Assembly: GCA_017523005.1 (NCBI GenBank)
Contig: JAFWXG010000031.1
Location: 1 to 6,075 of the forward strand
Length of the DNA stretch: 6,075 nucleotides
Source: Clostridia bacterium
Lineage (GTDB): Bacteria > Bacillota > Clostridia > RGIG6154
Reading direction: 5' to 3'
The notes under the pieces are model-generated. The model worked only from the letters and a program-made list of their open reading frames with translations. It was not told the origin of the DNA and ran no database searches. The position numbers and the translations under genes are program-made. Below are positions 1 through 6,011 of this stretch, piece after piece (position 1 is the stretch's first letter; each line of letters opens with the position of its first letter).

Positions 1-517
1 CGGGGTCATATAATGATACGGGGTCCTGAATGGCATCTAACGCATAAGATATCGATTTTACACTCATTTCCATCTTTTTTGCAATCTCTTCAAGCGAAGG
101 TTCTCTGTTATTAAGCCTGGTAAGTTCATCTTTTACCTGCAAAACCTTATATGCCAAATCCTTTACAGAACGCGACACCCTTATAGGACTGTTATCCCTT
201 AAATATCTTCTAACTTCCCCTATTATCATGGGTACTGCATAGGTCGAAAATTTTACGCCCACGGTAATATCAAAATTCTTAACCGCCTTTATAAGACCTA
301 CACACCCTATCTGAAACAGGTCATCAGCACATTCTCCCCTGTTTGAAAATTTCTGTATAACACTTAATACAAGCCTTAAATTTCCGTTCACAAAGGTGTT
401 AAATGCCTGTTTATCTCCGTCTTTGATTTTAATTAAAAGTTCTTCCTTTTCCTTTTCGGAAAGTAATGGTAACTTTGTTGTGTTTACTCCGCATATCTCC
501 ACCTTGTTGATATACAA
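1..517 (-). CDS. sigG: Sporulation sigma factor sigma-G, 3' part missing at window edge
   Basis: This is the forespore-specific RNA polymerase sigma factor that switches on late forespore genes. The first 172 codons are present, and the C-terminal part with region 4 (promoter -35 recognition) lies off the left edge. The N-terminus reads NKVEICGV, as in Bacillus sigma-G. Region 2 (about residues 46-109) contains NGNLRLVLSVIQKF, DDLFQIGCVGLIKAV and KFSTYAVPMIIGEVRRYLRD. Region 3 (about 114-170) contains PIRVSRSVKDLAYK and ends DAIQDPVSLYDP. I place the start at a TTG (517-515) because it aligns with the known sigma-G N-terminus and has GGGGGAG six bases upstream. No ATG fits. Asn44 falls where Bacillus sigma-G has the Asn linked to inhibition by the anti-sigma factor CsfB/Gin. 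The gene follows sigE by 62 bases in the same direction. Family assignment is very secure; the TTG start is highly likely. Confidence 0.95.
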   Translation of the reverse strand, partial: MYINKVEICGVNTTKLPLLSEKEKEELLIKIKDGDKQAFNTFVNGNLRLVLSVIQKFSNRGECADDLFQIGCVGLIKAVKNFDITVGVKFSTYAVPMIIGEVRRYLRDNSPIRVSRSVKDLAYKVLQVKDELTRLNNREPSLEEIAKKMEMSVKSISYALDAIQDPVSLYDP

Positions 518-523
518 ATGTTA

Positions 524-530
524 CTCCCCC
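524..530 (-). promoter_or_regulatory. Ribosome binding site of sigG, abutting an inverted repeat
   Basis: GGGGGAG on the minus strand lies six bases before the TTG start at 517, and this supports that start over downstream GTG codons. Its first two Gs are also the last two bases of the right arm of the inverted repeat at 529-570, so the site would be partly hidden when that hairpin forms. Confidence 0.8.
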
Positions 531-570
531 TTTTGTCCGCATTGATATATTTAGTATTGCCGACAAAAGG
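529..570 (-). promoter_or_regulatory. Inverted repeat in the sigE-sigG gap, probable translation-blocking hairpin
   Basis: On the minus strand CCTTTTGTC (570-562) and GACAAAAGG (537-529) are perfect 9-bp arms around a 24-base loop. The stem could extend by GC/GC beyond one G-G mismatch. The right arm overlaps the start of the GGGGGAG ribosome binding site of sigG. There is no T-run after it, so it does not look like a terminator. In B. subtilis a comparable leader structure limits translation of sigG from spoIIG readthrough transcripts, and I infer the same role here. Confidence 0.7.
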
Positions 571-580
571 AAATCTATAC
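552..580 (-). promoter_or_regulatory. Candidate sigma-F/sigma-G promoter of sigG
   Basis: Minus-strand GTATA (580-576) overlaps the sigE stop codon. It is followed after 14 bases by GGCAATACT (561-553), which resembles the sigma-F -10 element. Counted the other way, 17 bases separate GTATA from AATACTA (558-552), which resembles the sigma-G -10 element CATnnTA. Transcription would begin near 545, about 28 bases before the TTG start and downstream of the left arm of the hairpin. The 14-base spacing is slightly short for sigma-F, so the exact holoenzyme is uncertain. Confidence 0.5.
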
Positions 581-1275
581 TAATCTATCATCTTTTCCAT
601 CTCTTTTTTAAGTCTTAAAATTATGCGTTTTTCGAGCCTTGATATGTAGGACTGAGATATACCAAGTAGGTCTGCTACTTCTTTTTGCGTTTTCTCGTCT
701 TCGCCTGTAAGTCCATATCTTAAATGTAAGATTTCTCTTTCTCTTTCGGGCAGTTTTTTCATAGCCTGAAATAAAAGCTCTCTGTCGAGTTCATCATCTA
801 AACTTTTCCCTATTACATCTGCATCTTCACTTAATATATCTGATAATACAAGTTCATTCCCGTCATAATCGGTATTTAACGGCTCGTTGATTGATATTTC
901 CTGTCTTAAATTGCTGTTTTTTCTTAAAAACATCAATATCTCATTTTCTATACACCTTGACGCATAAGTTGCAAGCTTTATATTCTTTTCAGGGTTAAAT
1001 GTGTTTACAGCTTTTATAAGTCCGATTGTTCCTATAGAAATCAAATCTTCAAGTCCTATCCCAGTGTTTTCAAATTTTCTTGCAATATATACCACAAGTC
1101 TTAGATTATGTTCGATAAGTATTCTTCTGCTCTCTTCTTCCTTTATGTGATTTAAATGGTATTTCTCCTCGTCTTTTTCTAAGGGCGCAGGTAAAATCTG
1201 ACCTCCTCCTATGTAGAAAATTCCCTTTTTTCTAAAGAATTTGCCCCAAATATATTCTAATATCTTCTTAAACAT
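580..1275 (-). CDS. sigE: Pro-sigma-E, mother-cell sporulation sigma factor
   Basis: This sigma factor directs early mother-cell gene expression during sporulation. It is 231 residues long, against about 239 in B. subtilis. It begins with a basic, amphipathic pro-sequence (MFKKILEYIWGKFFRKKGIF) followed by YIGGG. By comparison with B. subtilis, where cleavage falls before YIGG, SpoIIGA would cut between Phe20 and Tyr21. Region 2 (about 57-120) has NLRLVVYIARKFENTG, DLISIGTIGLIKAVNTFNP and IKLATYASRCIENEI. Region 4 (about 172-226) has REREILHLRYGL and the helix-turn-helix TQKEVADLLGISQSYISRL. Glu55 sits at the position equivalent to Asn44 of the sigG product. The ATG at 1275 lies one base after the spoIIGA stop, with GGAG inside the end of spoIIGA as ribosome binding site, so translation is probably coupled. 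The assignment is essentially certain. Confidence 0.98.
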   Translation of the reverse strand: MFKKILEYIWGKFFRKKGIFYIGGGQILPAPLEKDEEKYHLNHIKEEESRRILIEHNLRLVVYIARKFENTGIGLEDLISIGTIGLIKAVNTFNPEKNIKLATYASRCIENEILMFLRKNSNLRQEISINEPLNTDYDGNELVLSDILSEDADVIGKSLDDELDRELLFQAMKKLPEREREILHLRYGLTGEDEKTQKEVADLLGISQSYISRLEKRIILRLKKEMEKMID

Positions 1276-1276
1276 A

Positions 1277-1981
1277 CTACATCTCCTCTAATATAAATTC
1301 TGCAGGAAGCAAAGCTTCAAATGATAACTTTTCATTTACAATTCCTATCTTTAAATCGTATATTTTGCCGTCAATTTTTACATAATCGGCTTTAAATACA
1401 GGCATATACCCCCTTCCGTTAACTGTTGCACACTTAAGTGTGTCATGCTCTGCATTTTCTATATCTTTGAGCAAATATTTTGCAGTATTTTTGTTTATTA
1501 CAGCAACAGAAAGCTGATTTCCTGAATCCACAAATCCATTCAAAAACACTTTTCTGTTACCTACACCGATTTCTATTTTTCTCTCAAGCTTTGAAAGTTT
1601 AAGTCTTTTAATTAAATATTGAGATAAATAATAGATAATAATAGCTGAAACAGGGAACAATAATGCTAAAACTATTTCTTTTACATAAAACAAATTTAAA
1701 ATTCCCGCAAGCAATACGGAGTTTGCCATAAATGTTAACACAAGTGTTAATGTTTTTTCTTTGTATGCAATTATAACTTCAAGAAACGCTATACACATAG
1801 AAGCAATTACAGACCTTTTATCTAAACATAAACACGCTATGTAATATACCGCACCGAATAAGCTACCCAGAATAAGCCTTAAAGCTCTTACCCTGCATTT
1901 AAAAATCGAACCTGTTAAAAAAAGCAACATTCCGTTTATCAAAAAGTTTATGACAAATGCAATATCCAAATATACAATCAT
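1277..1981 (-). CDS. spoIIGA: Pro-sigma-E processing aspartic protease SpoIIGA
   Basis: This membrane protease of the sporulation septum removes the pro-sequence of sigma-E in the mother cell after a signal from the forespore. The N-terminal half shows five hydrophobic segments (about residues 2-23, 33-53, 57-73, 77-98 and 102-123), starting with the family-typical MIVYLDIAFVINFLINGML. The C-terminal half is the cytoplasmic protease domain, with the aspartic-protease motif FVDSGNQL and likely catalytic Asp152. At 234 residues it is well short of the roughly 300 of the Bacillus protein. The reading frame is intact, and both the membrane part and the active-site motif are present, so it looks like a compact form rather than a truncated one. 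The ATG at 1981 has AGGTG seven bases upstream. It is first in the operon, directly before its substrate sigE, which is the classic arrangement. Confidence 0.95.
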   Translation of the reverse strand: MIVYLDIAFVINFLINGMLLFLTGSIFKCRVRALRLILGSLFGAVYYIACLCLDKRSVIASMCIAFLEVIIAYKEKTLTLVLTFMANSVLLAGILNLFYVKEIVLALLFPVSAIIIYYLSQYLIKRLKLSKLERKIEIGVGNRKVFLNGFVDSGNQLSVAVINKNTAKYLLKDIENAEHDTLKCATVNGRGYMPVFKADYVKIDGKIYDLKIGIVNEKLSFEALLPAEFILEEM

Positions 1982-1999
1982 CTTGCATCACCTATTTAT

Positions 2000-2032
2000 A
2001 ATATAACAAAAAGTTACCTACTTTTTTGTCAA
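2000..2032 (-). promoter_or_regulatory. Candidate spoIIG operon promoter with long spacer
   Basis: Minus-strand TTGACA (2032-2027) is a perfect -35. The best -10, TATATT (2005-2000), follows after 21 bases; the overlapping TATTAT (2003-1998) would give 23. Such over-long spacing is the hallmark of the B. subtilis spoIIG promoter (22 bp), which needs Spo0A~P for sigma-A polymerase to fire. A start near 1993 leaves only about 12 bases of leader including the AGGTG site, which is short, so the exact -10 is uncertain. Confidence 0.6.
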
Positions 2033-2034
2033 AA
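2025..2034 (+). promoter_or_regulatory. Spo0A-box-like site over the spoIIGA -35
   Basis: TTTGTCAAAA contains TGTCAAA, one base from the Spo0A core TGTCGAA. It coincides with the reverse complement of the spoIIGA -35 TTGACA. In B. subtilis a Spo0A site overlaps the spoIIG -35 in the same way. Part of the match is forced by the -35 sequence itself, so this is a supported inference rather than proof. A clear second box further upstream was not found. Confidence 0.5.
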
Positions 2035-2077
2035 TCAAGGGTGTAAAATAATTTTCCTTGACTTTAATTTAAGGAAA
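2035..2077. promoter_or_regulatory. Dyad repeats in the divergent promoter region, possible Lrp-type operator
   Basis: TCAAGG (2035-2040) is inverted as CCTTGA (2056-2061) around an AT-rich core with its own small dyad AAAAT-A-ATTTT (2045-2055). A second inverted pair, TTTCCTT (2053-2059) and AAGGAAA (2071-2077), brackets the -35 and spacer of the lrp-type gene promoter. AT-rich dyads over the own promoter are typical of autoregulated Lrp/AsnC genes. The protein that binds here is inferred from position only. Confidence 0.35.
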
Positions 2078-2086
2078 GTTTATAAT
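2058..2086 (+). promoter_or_regulatory. Sigma-A promoter of the regulator-cysK unit
   Basis: TTGACT (2058-2063) is followed by exactly 17 bases and a perfect TATAAT (2081-2086). Transcription would start near 2093, about 15 bases before the ATG at 2108, leaving just enough leader for the AGAGGTG site at 2095-2101. Confidence 0.85.
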
Positions 2087-2107
2087 ATTTATAAAGAGGT
2101 GTGAGTC

Positions 2108-2554
2108 ATGGAAAAACAAATGGATTCAGTAGATAAAAAGATAATTTCCTTGTTGCAGGAAAATGCAAGATATTCGCTTAAACAGTTGGCATACGAGGTT
2201 TCACTTTCCTCGCCTGCTACTGCCGCAAGAATTGAAAGACTTGAAAAAGAACAGCTTATAACAGGCTATACCGCCCGTCTTGACAGACAAAAGTTAGGAT
2301 ACAGCATCACAGCTTTTATCAGCCTTGATTTGCAACCTACTCAAAAGGAAACATTTTATCCCTTTATAAAAGCTTGTCCTAATGTTTTAGAATGCAACTG
2401 TATAACTGGTAATTATTCTATGTTTATAAAGGTTGCTTTTAAAACAACCCAGGAACTTGACAGCTTTATCGGTACACTTCAAAGCTTTGGCAGTACACAA
2501 ACTCAAATCGTATTCTCAACCGCGGTTGAGCCGAGAGATATTCAATTAGACTAA
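2108..2554 (+). CDS. Lrp/AsnC-family transcriptional regulator
   Basis: A 148-residue DNA-binding regulator of the feast/famine (Lrp/AsnC) family, the usual length for this group. Residues about 6-55 form the winged helix-turn-helix: VDKKIISLLQENARYSLKQL, then the recognition helix around SSPATAARIERLEKE, then LITGYTARLD. Residues about 68-142 form the RAM ligand-binding and oligomerisation domain, including the turn TGNYSMFIKV, where many relatives have an acidic residue (G-D-Y-D). These proteins usually act as dimers or octamers that respond to amino acids. The ATG at 2108 has AGAGGTG six bases upstream, and the in-frame ATG at 2120 is too far from it. cysK follows after 20 bases with no terminator between, so the natural inference is that the regulator controls cysK and itself in response to a sulfur amino acid or its precursor. 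The specific effector cannot be read from the sequence. Confidence 0.93.
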   Translation: MEKQMDSVDKKIISLLQENARYSLKQLAYEVSLSSPATAARIERLEKEQLITGYTARLDRQKLGYSITAFISLDLQPTQKETFYPFIKACPNVLECNCITGNYSMFIKVAFKTTQELDSFIGTLQSFGSTQTQIVFSTAVEPRDIQLD

Positions 2555-2574
2555 TTAAGAAAGAAAGGCTTTAT

Positions 2575-3501
2575 ATGAATATTTATAAAAGTGTTGATGA
2601 ACTTATAGGCAAAACGCCTCTTTTAAAGCTTAGTAATATAAAAGAAAAATACTCTCTTAAAGCAGATATTTTTGCAAAACTTGAATATCTTAATCCTGCG
2701 GGGTCTGTTAAAGACAGAGTTGCAAAGAGCATGATTTTAAAGGCAGAAGAAAAGGGATTACTTAAAAACAACTCTGTTATAATTGAGCCGACATCAGGAA
2801 ACACAGGGATTGGACTTGCATCGGTTGGCGTTTCTAAAGGGTACAGGGTTATTATTGTTATGCCTGACACCATGTCGGTTGAAAGAAGAATGTTAATGAA
2901 AGCTTATGGTGCAGAAGTTATACTTTCTGACGGAAAACTTGGTATGAGCGGTGCAATAAAAAAAGCAAACGAATTAGCTAAGGAAATTCCTAACAGCTTT
3001 ATACCAGGTCAGTTTGACAATCCAGACAATCCGCTTGCCCACTTTGAGAGCACAGGCCCTGAAATATGGAACGATACTGACGGAAAAGTTGATATTTTTG
3101 TTGCAGGTGTTGGCACAGGCGGTACAATTACAGGTGTTTCAAAATATCTTAAAGAGAAAAATCCTGATGTTTTTGTTTGTGGTGTAGAGCCTTTAAGCTC
3201 CGCAGTTTTATCAGGCAAAGAGGCAGGGGTACACAAAATTCAGGGAATTGGTGCAGGGTTTATTCCATCAATATTAGAAAAAGACTTAATTGACGAAATA
3301 ATGCCTGTTTCAAACGAAGATGCCTTTGAATTTGCCAGAGTAATCGGCGAAACAGAGGGTGTTTTAGCAGGAATTTCATCAGGTGCGGCGTTATACGGTG
3401 CAATAGAGCTTGCAAAAAGAGAAGAAAACGAGGGTAAGAACATTGTAGTTATACTCCCCGACTCGGGCGACAGATATCTATCAACAGAATTATACAAATA
3501 A
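2575..3501 (+). CDS. cysK: Cysteine synthase (O-acetylserine sulfhydrylase)
   Basis: This is a cytoplasmic PLP enzyme that makes L-cysteine from O-acetyl-L-serine and sulfide. At 308 residues it has the normal length for the family. The N-terminus has IGKTPLLKL. The PLP lysine is Lys46 in NPAGSVKDR. The substrate-carboxylate loop is TSGNTG (73-78), the phosphate-binding loop GTGGT (180-184), the loop facing the PLP ring GISSGA (266-271), and the C-terminus has the typical LPDSGDRYLST. All catalytic elements are present. A cystathionine beta-synthase-like or O-phosphoserine-using relative is possible, but the absence of extra domains and the overall match favour CysK. The start has AAAGG six bases upstream. 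It lies 20 bases after the Lrp/AsnC-type gene, apparently in one transcript, and is followed immediately by a strong terminator. Confidence 0.95.
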   Translation: MNIYKSVDELIGKTPLLKLSNIKEKYSLKADIFAKLEYLNPAGSVKDRVAKSMILKAEEKGLLKNNSVIIEPTSGNTGIGLASVGVSKGYRVIIVMPDTMSVERRMLMKAYGAEVILSDGKLGMSGAIKKANELAKEIPNSFIPGQFDNPDNPLAHFESTGPEIWNDTDGKVDIFVAGVGTGGTITGVSKYLKEKNPDVFVCGVEPLSSAVLSGKEAGVHKIQGIGAGFIPSILEKDLIDEIMPVSNEDAFEFARVIGETEGVLAGISSGAALYGAIELAKREENEGKNIVVILPDSGDRYLSTELYK

Positions 3502-3528
3502 AAAGAGGATGCGATTGCATCCTCTTTT
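3501..3528. terminator. Bidirectional intrinsic terminator between convergent genes
   Basis: AAAAGAGGATGC and GCATCCTCTTTT form a perfect 12-bp stem around a GATT loop. It starts at the last base of the cysK stop codon. Read on the plus strand it ends in CTCTTTTGTTATT; read on the minus strand, right after the stop at 3533, it ends in CTCTTTTATTTG. It can therefore serve both cysK and the convergent acyl-CoA synthetase gene. Confidence 0.9.
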
Positions 3529-3532
3529 GTTA

Positions 3533-5821
3533 TTAAAGTTTGTTTCTTTGAATTTTTCCGCTTACTGTTTTTGGCAACTGGTCTTTGAATTCTACAATTC
3601 TCGGATATTTATATGGTGCGGTTTTCTCTTTAACATAGTTCTGAATTTCTTTTTTGAGTTCTTCAGTACCCTCTGTTCCGTTAACCAAAACAATACTTGC
3701 TTTAACAATCTGGCCTCTTACTTCGTCAGGAACCGCAGACACACCACATTCCAAAACATACGGAAGTTCCATTATTACGCTCTCGATTTCAAATGGTCCG
3801 ATACGGTAGCCCGATGATTTGATAACATCATCTGCTCTACCCACATACCAATAAAAACCGTCTTCATCACGCCATGCAACATCGCCTGTATGATAATATC
3901 CGTCATGCCATACTTCGTCTGTTTTTTCTTTGTCATTATAATAACCTGTAAACAGTCCGCATGGTGCTCCGTCTTTTACATTTATAACAATTTCGCCTGT
4001 TTCACTTGTTGAAACTGGGTTTCCGTCTGAATTTAACAATTCAACATCATATATAGGTGCAGGCTTACCCATTGAACCTATCTTATGCGGTGCACCTGTC
4101 ATGTTACCAATAATCATTGTGCTTTCGGTCTGACCAAAGCCTTCAACAATCTGCAGGCCTGTAGCTTTTTCAAATTGACGGTAAACTTCAGGGTTTAATG
4201 CTTCGCCTGCAGTTGTCATGTGCTGAACTGATGACAAATCATATTTTGAAATATCCTGTTTTATAAGCATTCTCAGCATTGTAGGCGGTGCACAGAAGGT
4301 TGTAATGTGATATTTTGCAAACATTGGCAATATATCTGCTGCATCAAACCTATCAAAGTCATAAACAAATGTTGCAGCCTCGCACAACCACTGACCATAA
4401 AGCTTACCCCACATAGCTTTCGCCCAGCCTGTATCCGAAATTGTAAAATGCAATCCGTCGGGGTCTACATTGTGCCAGTATTTTGCTGTATGGAAATGGC
4501 CTAATGCATATTTATAGTTATGTGTCGCAATTTTTGGATAACCTGATGTACCTGATGTGAAATACATAAGCATTGTATCGTCTCCACCAGGCGCATCATC
4601 GGTGCGGTTGTAATGAGTGCTGTAACGAGGATATTCTTCGTTAAAATCTCTCCAGCCGTCTTTCTTTCCGCCAACCATAAGCTTAATCTTAAGGTCAGGA
4701 CAATTTTTTGCTGCATTGTCTACCTGATTTGCTGTTTCTCCGTCTGCAGTACAAATAATTGCTTTTACTCCTGCAGATTTGAAACGGTATTCAAAGTCAT
4801 GCTCCTGTAACTGATTTGTTGCAGGAATTGCGATTGCACCAATTTTATTTAAGCCAAGCATCGCAAACCAGAACTGGTAATGACGCTTTAATACCAATAA
4901 TACTCTGTCGCCCTTTTCAATCCCGAGTGTTTTAAAGTAGTTTGCACACTGTGCAGACGCTTTTTTCATATCCTTAAATGTGAAACGACGTTCTTTTTTA
5001 TCGATGTCAATGTGAAGCATTGCAAGTTTATCAGGTTCTCTTTTTGCAAGAGCATCAACCAAATCAAAAGCAAAGTTGAATTTTTCTGTGTTTTTGAATT
5101 TGATTTCGGTTGGTGTTCCGTTTTCATCTTCTGTTACATCGATAAAGTTATGATAAATTCTTTCTTTGGTATCTTTCTTTTTGATACCGATAAATGACAA
5201 GTCGTTTGTTACTTCCTGAGTGGGTTGTGCAGAAGAATCCGCTGCAAGCACTATAGCATAGAACGAACAATCCTTACCATTTACCGCAACCATACCATGT
5301 GGAGTTGCACTATCATAATAAATACTGTCACCAGGGCCTAAAATTTCTTTGTGCTTACCAACCTGAACCATTAAGTTGCCCTCAATTACAATGTCACATT
5401 CCTGACCTGCGTGAGTTGTAAGCTCAATTTCTTTCTGTTCAGCGCCCTCTTCATATTTGCTCTTTACCAAAAGCGGTTCTGCTGTACGATTTTTAAATGC
5501 GTATGCTAAGTTATAATATGTCATTCCGTGCGCATTTCCTATTTCCTGTTCTTTGCCAGAACGGGTTACGGTGTATGATTTAAGTTTTGGGCTATAGCCT
5601 TCAATAATGTCGGTAACATTAACTTTAAGTGCCAAAGCACAACGATAGATAAAGGCAAAGTTTAAGTCTGCCTCGCCCTTTTCGCAAGCTAAATATTCAT
5701 CTTGAGATACAGCAGTCAATTTTGCCATATCTTCAGTCGAAATTCCCATAATTTCGCGAAGTTCTCTGATACGGCCTGCCATCTCTTTGATTTTTAAGTT
5801 TAAGCCATTCATTTGTTCCAT
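3533..5821 (-). CDS. XRE helix-turn-helix / cupin / AMP-forming acyl-CoA synthetase fusion
   Basis: A 762-residue protein in three parts. Residues about 12-75 form an XRE-type helix-turn-helix (IRELREIMGISTEDMAKLTA). Residues about 115-195 form a cupin: HAGQECDIVIEGNLMVQVG, then GPGDSIYYDSATPHG, as in XRE-cupin regulators. Residues about 245-762 form a full ANL-family adenylating enzyme: P-loop TSGTSGYPK (422-430), GFGQTES (561-567), YHTGD (643-647), GRADDVIKSSGYRIG (661-675) and KTVSGKIQR with catalytic Lys756. The last motifs resemble medium-chain acyl-CoA synthetases, so it should turn a carboxylic acid, ATP and CoA into acyl-CoA, AMP and PPi. The acid is unknown. I choose the ATG at 5821, which has AGGAG nine bases upstream. 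The frame stays open to a TTG at 5926, but those 35 codons are the T-box antiterminator and terminator. Expression is predicted to be under tRNA-sensing control. The domain calls are firm; a regulatory role for the N-terminal part is inferred. Confidence 0.92.
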   Translation of the reverse strand: MEQMNGLNLKIKEMAGRIRELREIMGISTEDMAKLTAVSQDEYLACEKGEADLNFAFIYRCALALKVNVTDIIEGYSPKLKSYTVTRSGKEQEIGNAHGMTYYNLAYAFKNRTAEPLLVKSKYEEGAEQKEIELTTHAGQECDIVIEGNLMVQVGKHKEILGPGDSIYYDSATPHGMVAVNGKDCSFYAIVLAADSSAQPTQEVTNDLSFIGIKKKDTKERIYHNFIDVTEDENGTPTEIKFKNTEKFNFAFDLVDALAKREPDKLAMLHIDIDKKERRFTFKDMKKASAQCANYFKTLGIEKGDRVLLVLKRHYQFWFAMLGLNKIGAIAIPATNQLQEHDFEYRFKSAGVKAIICTADGETANQVDNAAKNCPDLKIKLMVGGKKDGWRDFNEEYPRYSTHYNRTDDAPGGDDTMLMYFTSGTSGYPKIATHNYKYALGHFHTAKYWHNVDPDGLHFTISDTGWAKAMWGKLYGQWLCEAATFVYDFDRFDAADILPMFAKYHITTFCAPPTMLRMLIKQDISKYDLSSVQHMTTAGEALNPEVYRQFEKATGLQIVEGFGQTESTMIIGNMTGAPHKIGSMGKPAPIYDVELLNSDGNPVSTSETGEIVINVKDGAPCGLFTGYYNDKEKTDEVWHDGYYHTGDVAWRDEDGFYWYVGRADDVIKSSGYRIGPFEIESVIMELPYVLECGVSAVPDEVRGQIVKASIVLVNGTEGTEELKKEIQNYVKEKTAPYKYPRIVEFKDQLPKTVSGKIQRNKL

Positions 5822-5830
5822 GATTTTTAT

Positions 5831-5835
5831 CTCCT
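5831..5835 (-). promoter_or_regulatory. Ribosome binding site fixing the start of the synthetase fusion
   Basis: AGGAG on the minus strand lies nine bases before the ATG at 5821. It falls after the leader terminator, so it is transcribed only when the T-box is read through. The next in-frame ATG (5812) would be 18 bases away, and there is no comparable site ahead of the TTG at 5926. Confidence 0.85.
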
Positions 5836-5855
5836 TTTCTGTTACCCTTTGGCAC

Positions 5856-5897
5856 AAAAAAACTCGTCCCAAAGTCCTACAAAACCTTGAGACGAGT
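5856..5897 (-). terminator. T-box leader intrinsic terminator
   Basis: In the transcript sense, ACTCGTCTCAAGG (5897-5885) pairs with CTTTGGGACGAGT (5874-5862) over 13 bp with two G-U pairs, around a 10-base loop. Seven Ts follow (5862-5856, the first of them paired). The left arm is also the 3' half of the antiterminator, so the two structures exclude each other. This terminator lies 35 bases before the ATG at 5821. Confidence 0.9.
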
Positions 5898-6011
5898 GTA
5901 AAATTATCACCCGCGGGACCACTCAAATTGCAAAATCTCTTTTGCCACTTTAGCGTCTATCAACGCCTATGCCTTAACGCAGCAATTACGGAGAGGTTCT
6001 ACTAAGAAATT

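Noticed and set aside
529..570. The inverted repeat in the sigE-sigG gap as a transcription terminator.
   Set aside because: No T-run follows the stem and the loop is long; overlap with the sigG ribosome binding site fits translational control better.
2058..2064. A second Spo0A box upstream of spoIIGA (AGTCAAG on the minus strand).
   Set aside because: It matches only about five of seven core bases and coincides with the -35 of the divergent gene, so the match has a simpler explanation.
2583..3497. Three open frames on the minus strand opposite cysK (2583-2873, 3009-3236, 3240-3497).
   Set aside because: They lie wholly antisense to a clear cysK gene, show no recognisable protein features and have no convincing ribosome binding sites.
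3509..5197. Several short open frames overlapping the synthetase gene (plus strand 3509-3817, 4307-4504, 4613-4810 and 5012-5197; minus strand 4501-4716 in another frame).
   Set aside because: All are shadows of the strongly conserved synthetase coding sequence; their translations are low-complexity and match no family I recognise.
5787..6005. Plus-strand open frame of 72 codons across the leader of the synthetase gene.
   Set aside because: It is antisense to the T-box riboswitch and the first codons of the synthetase, which fully explain the sequence.
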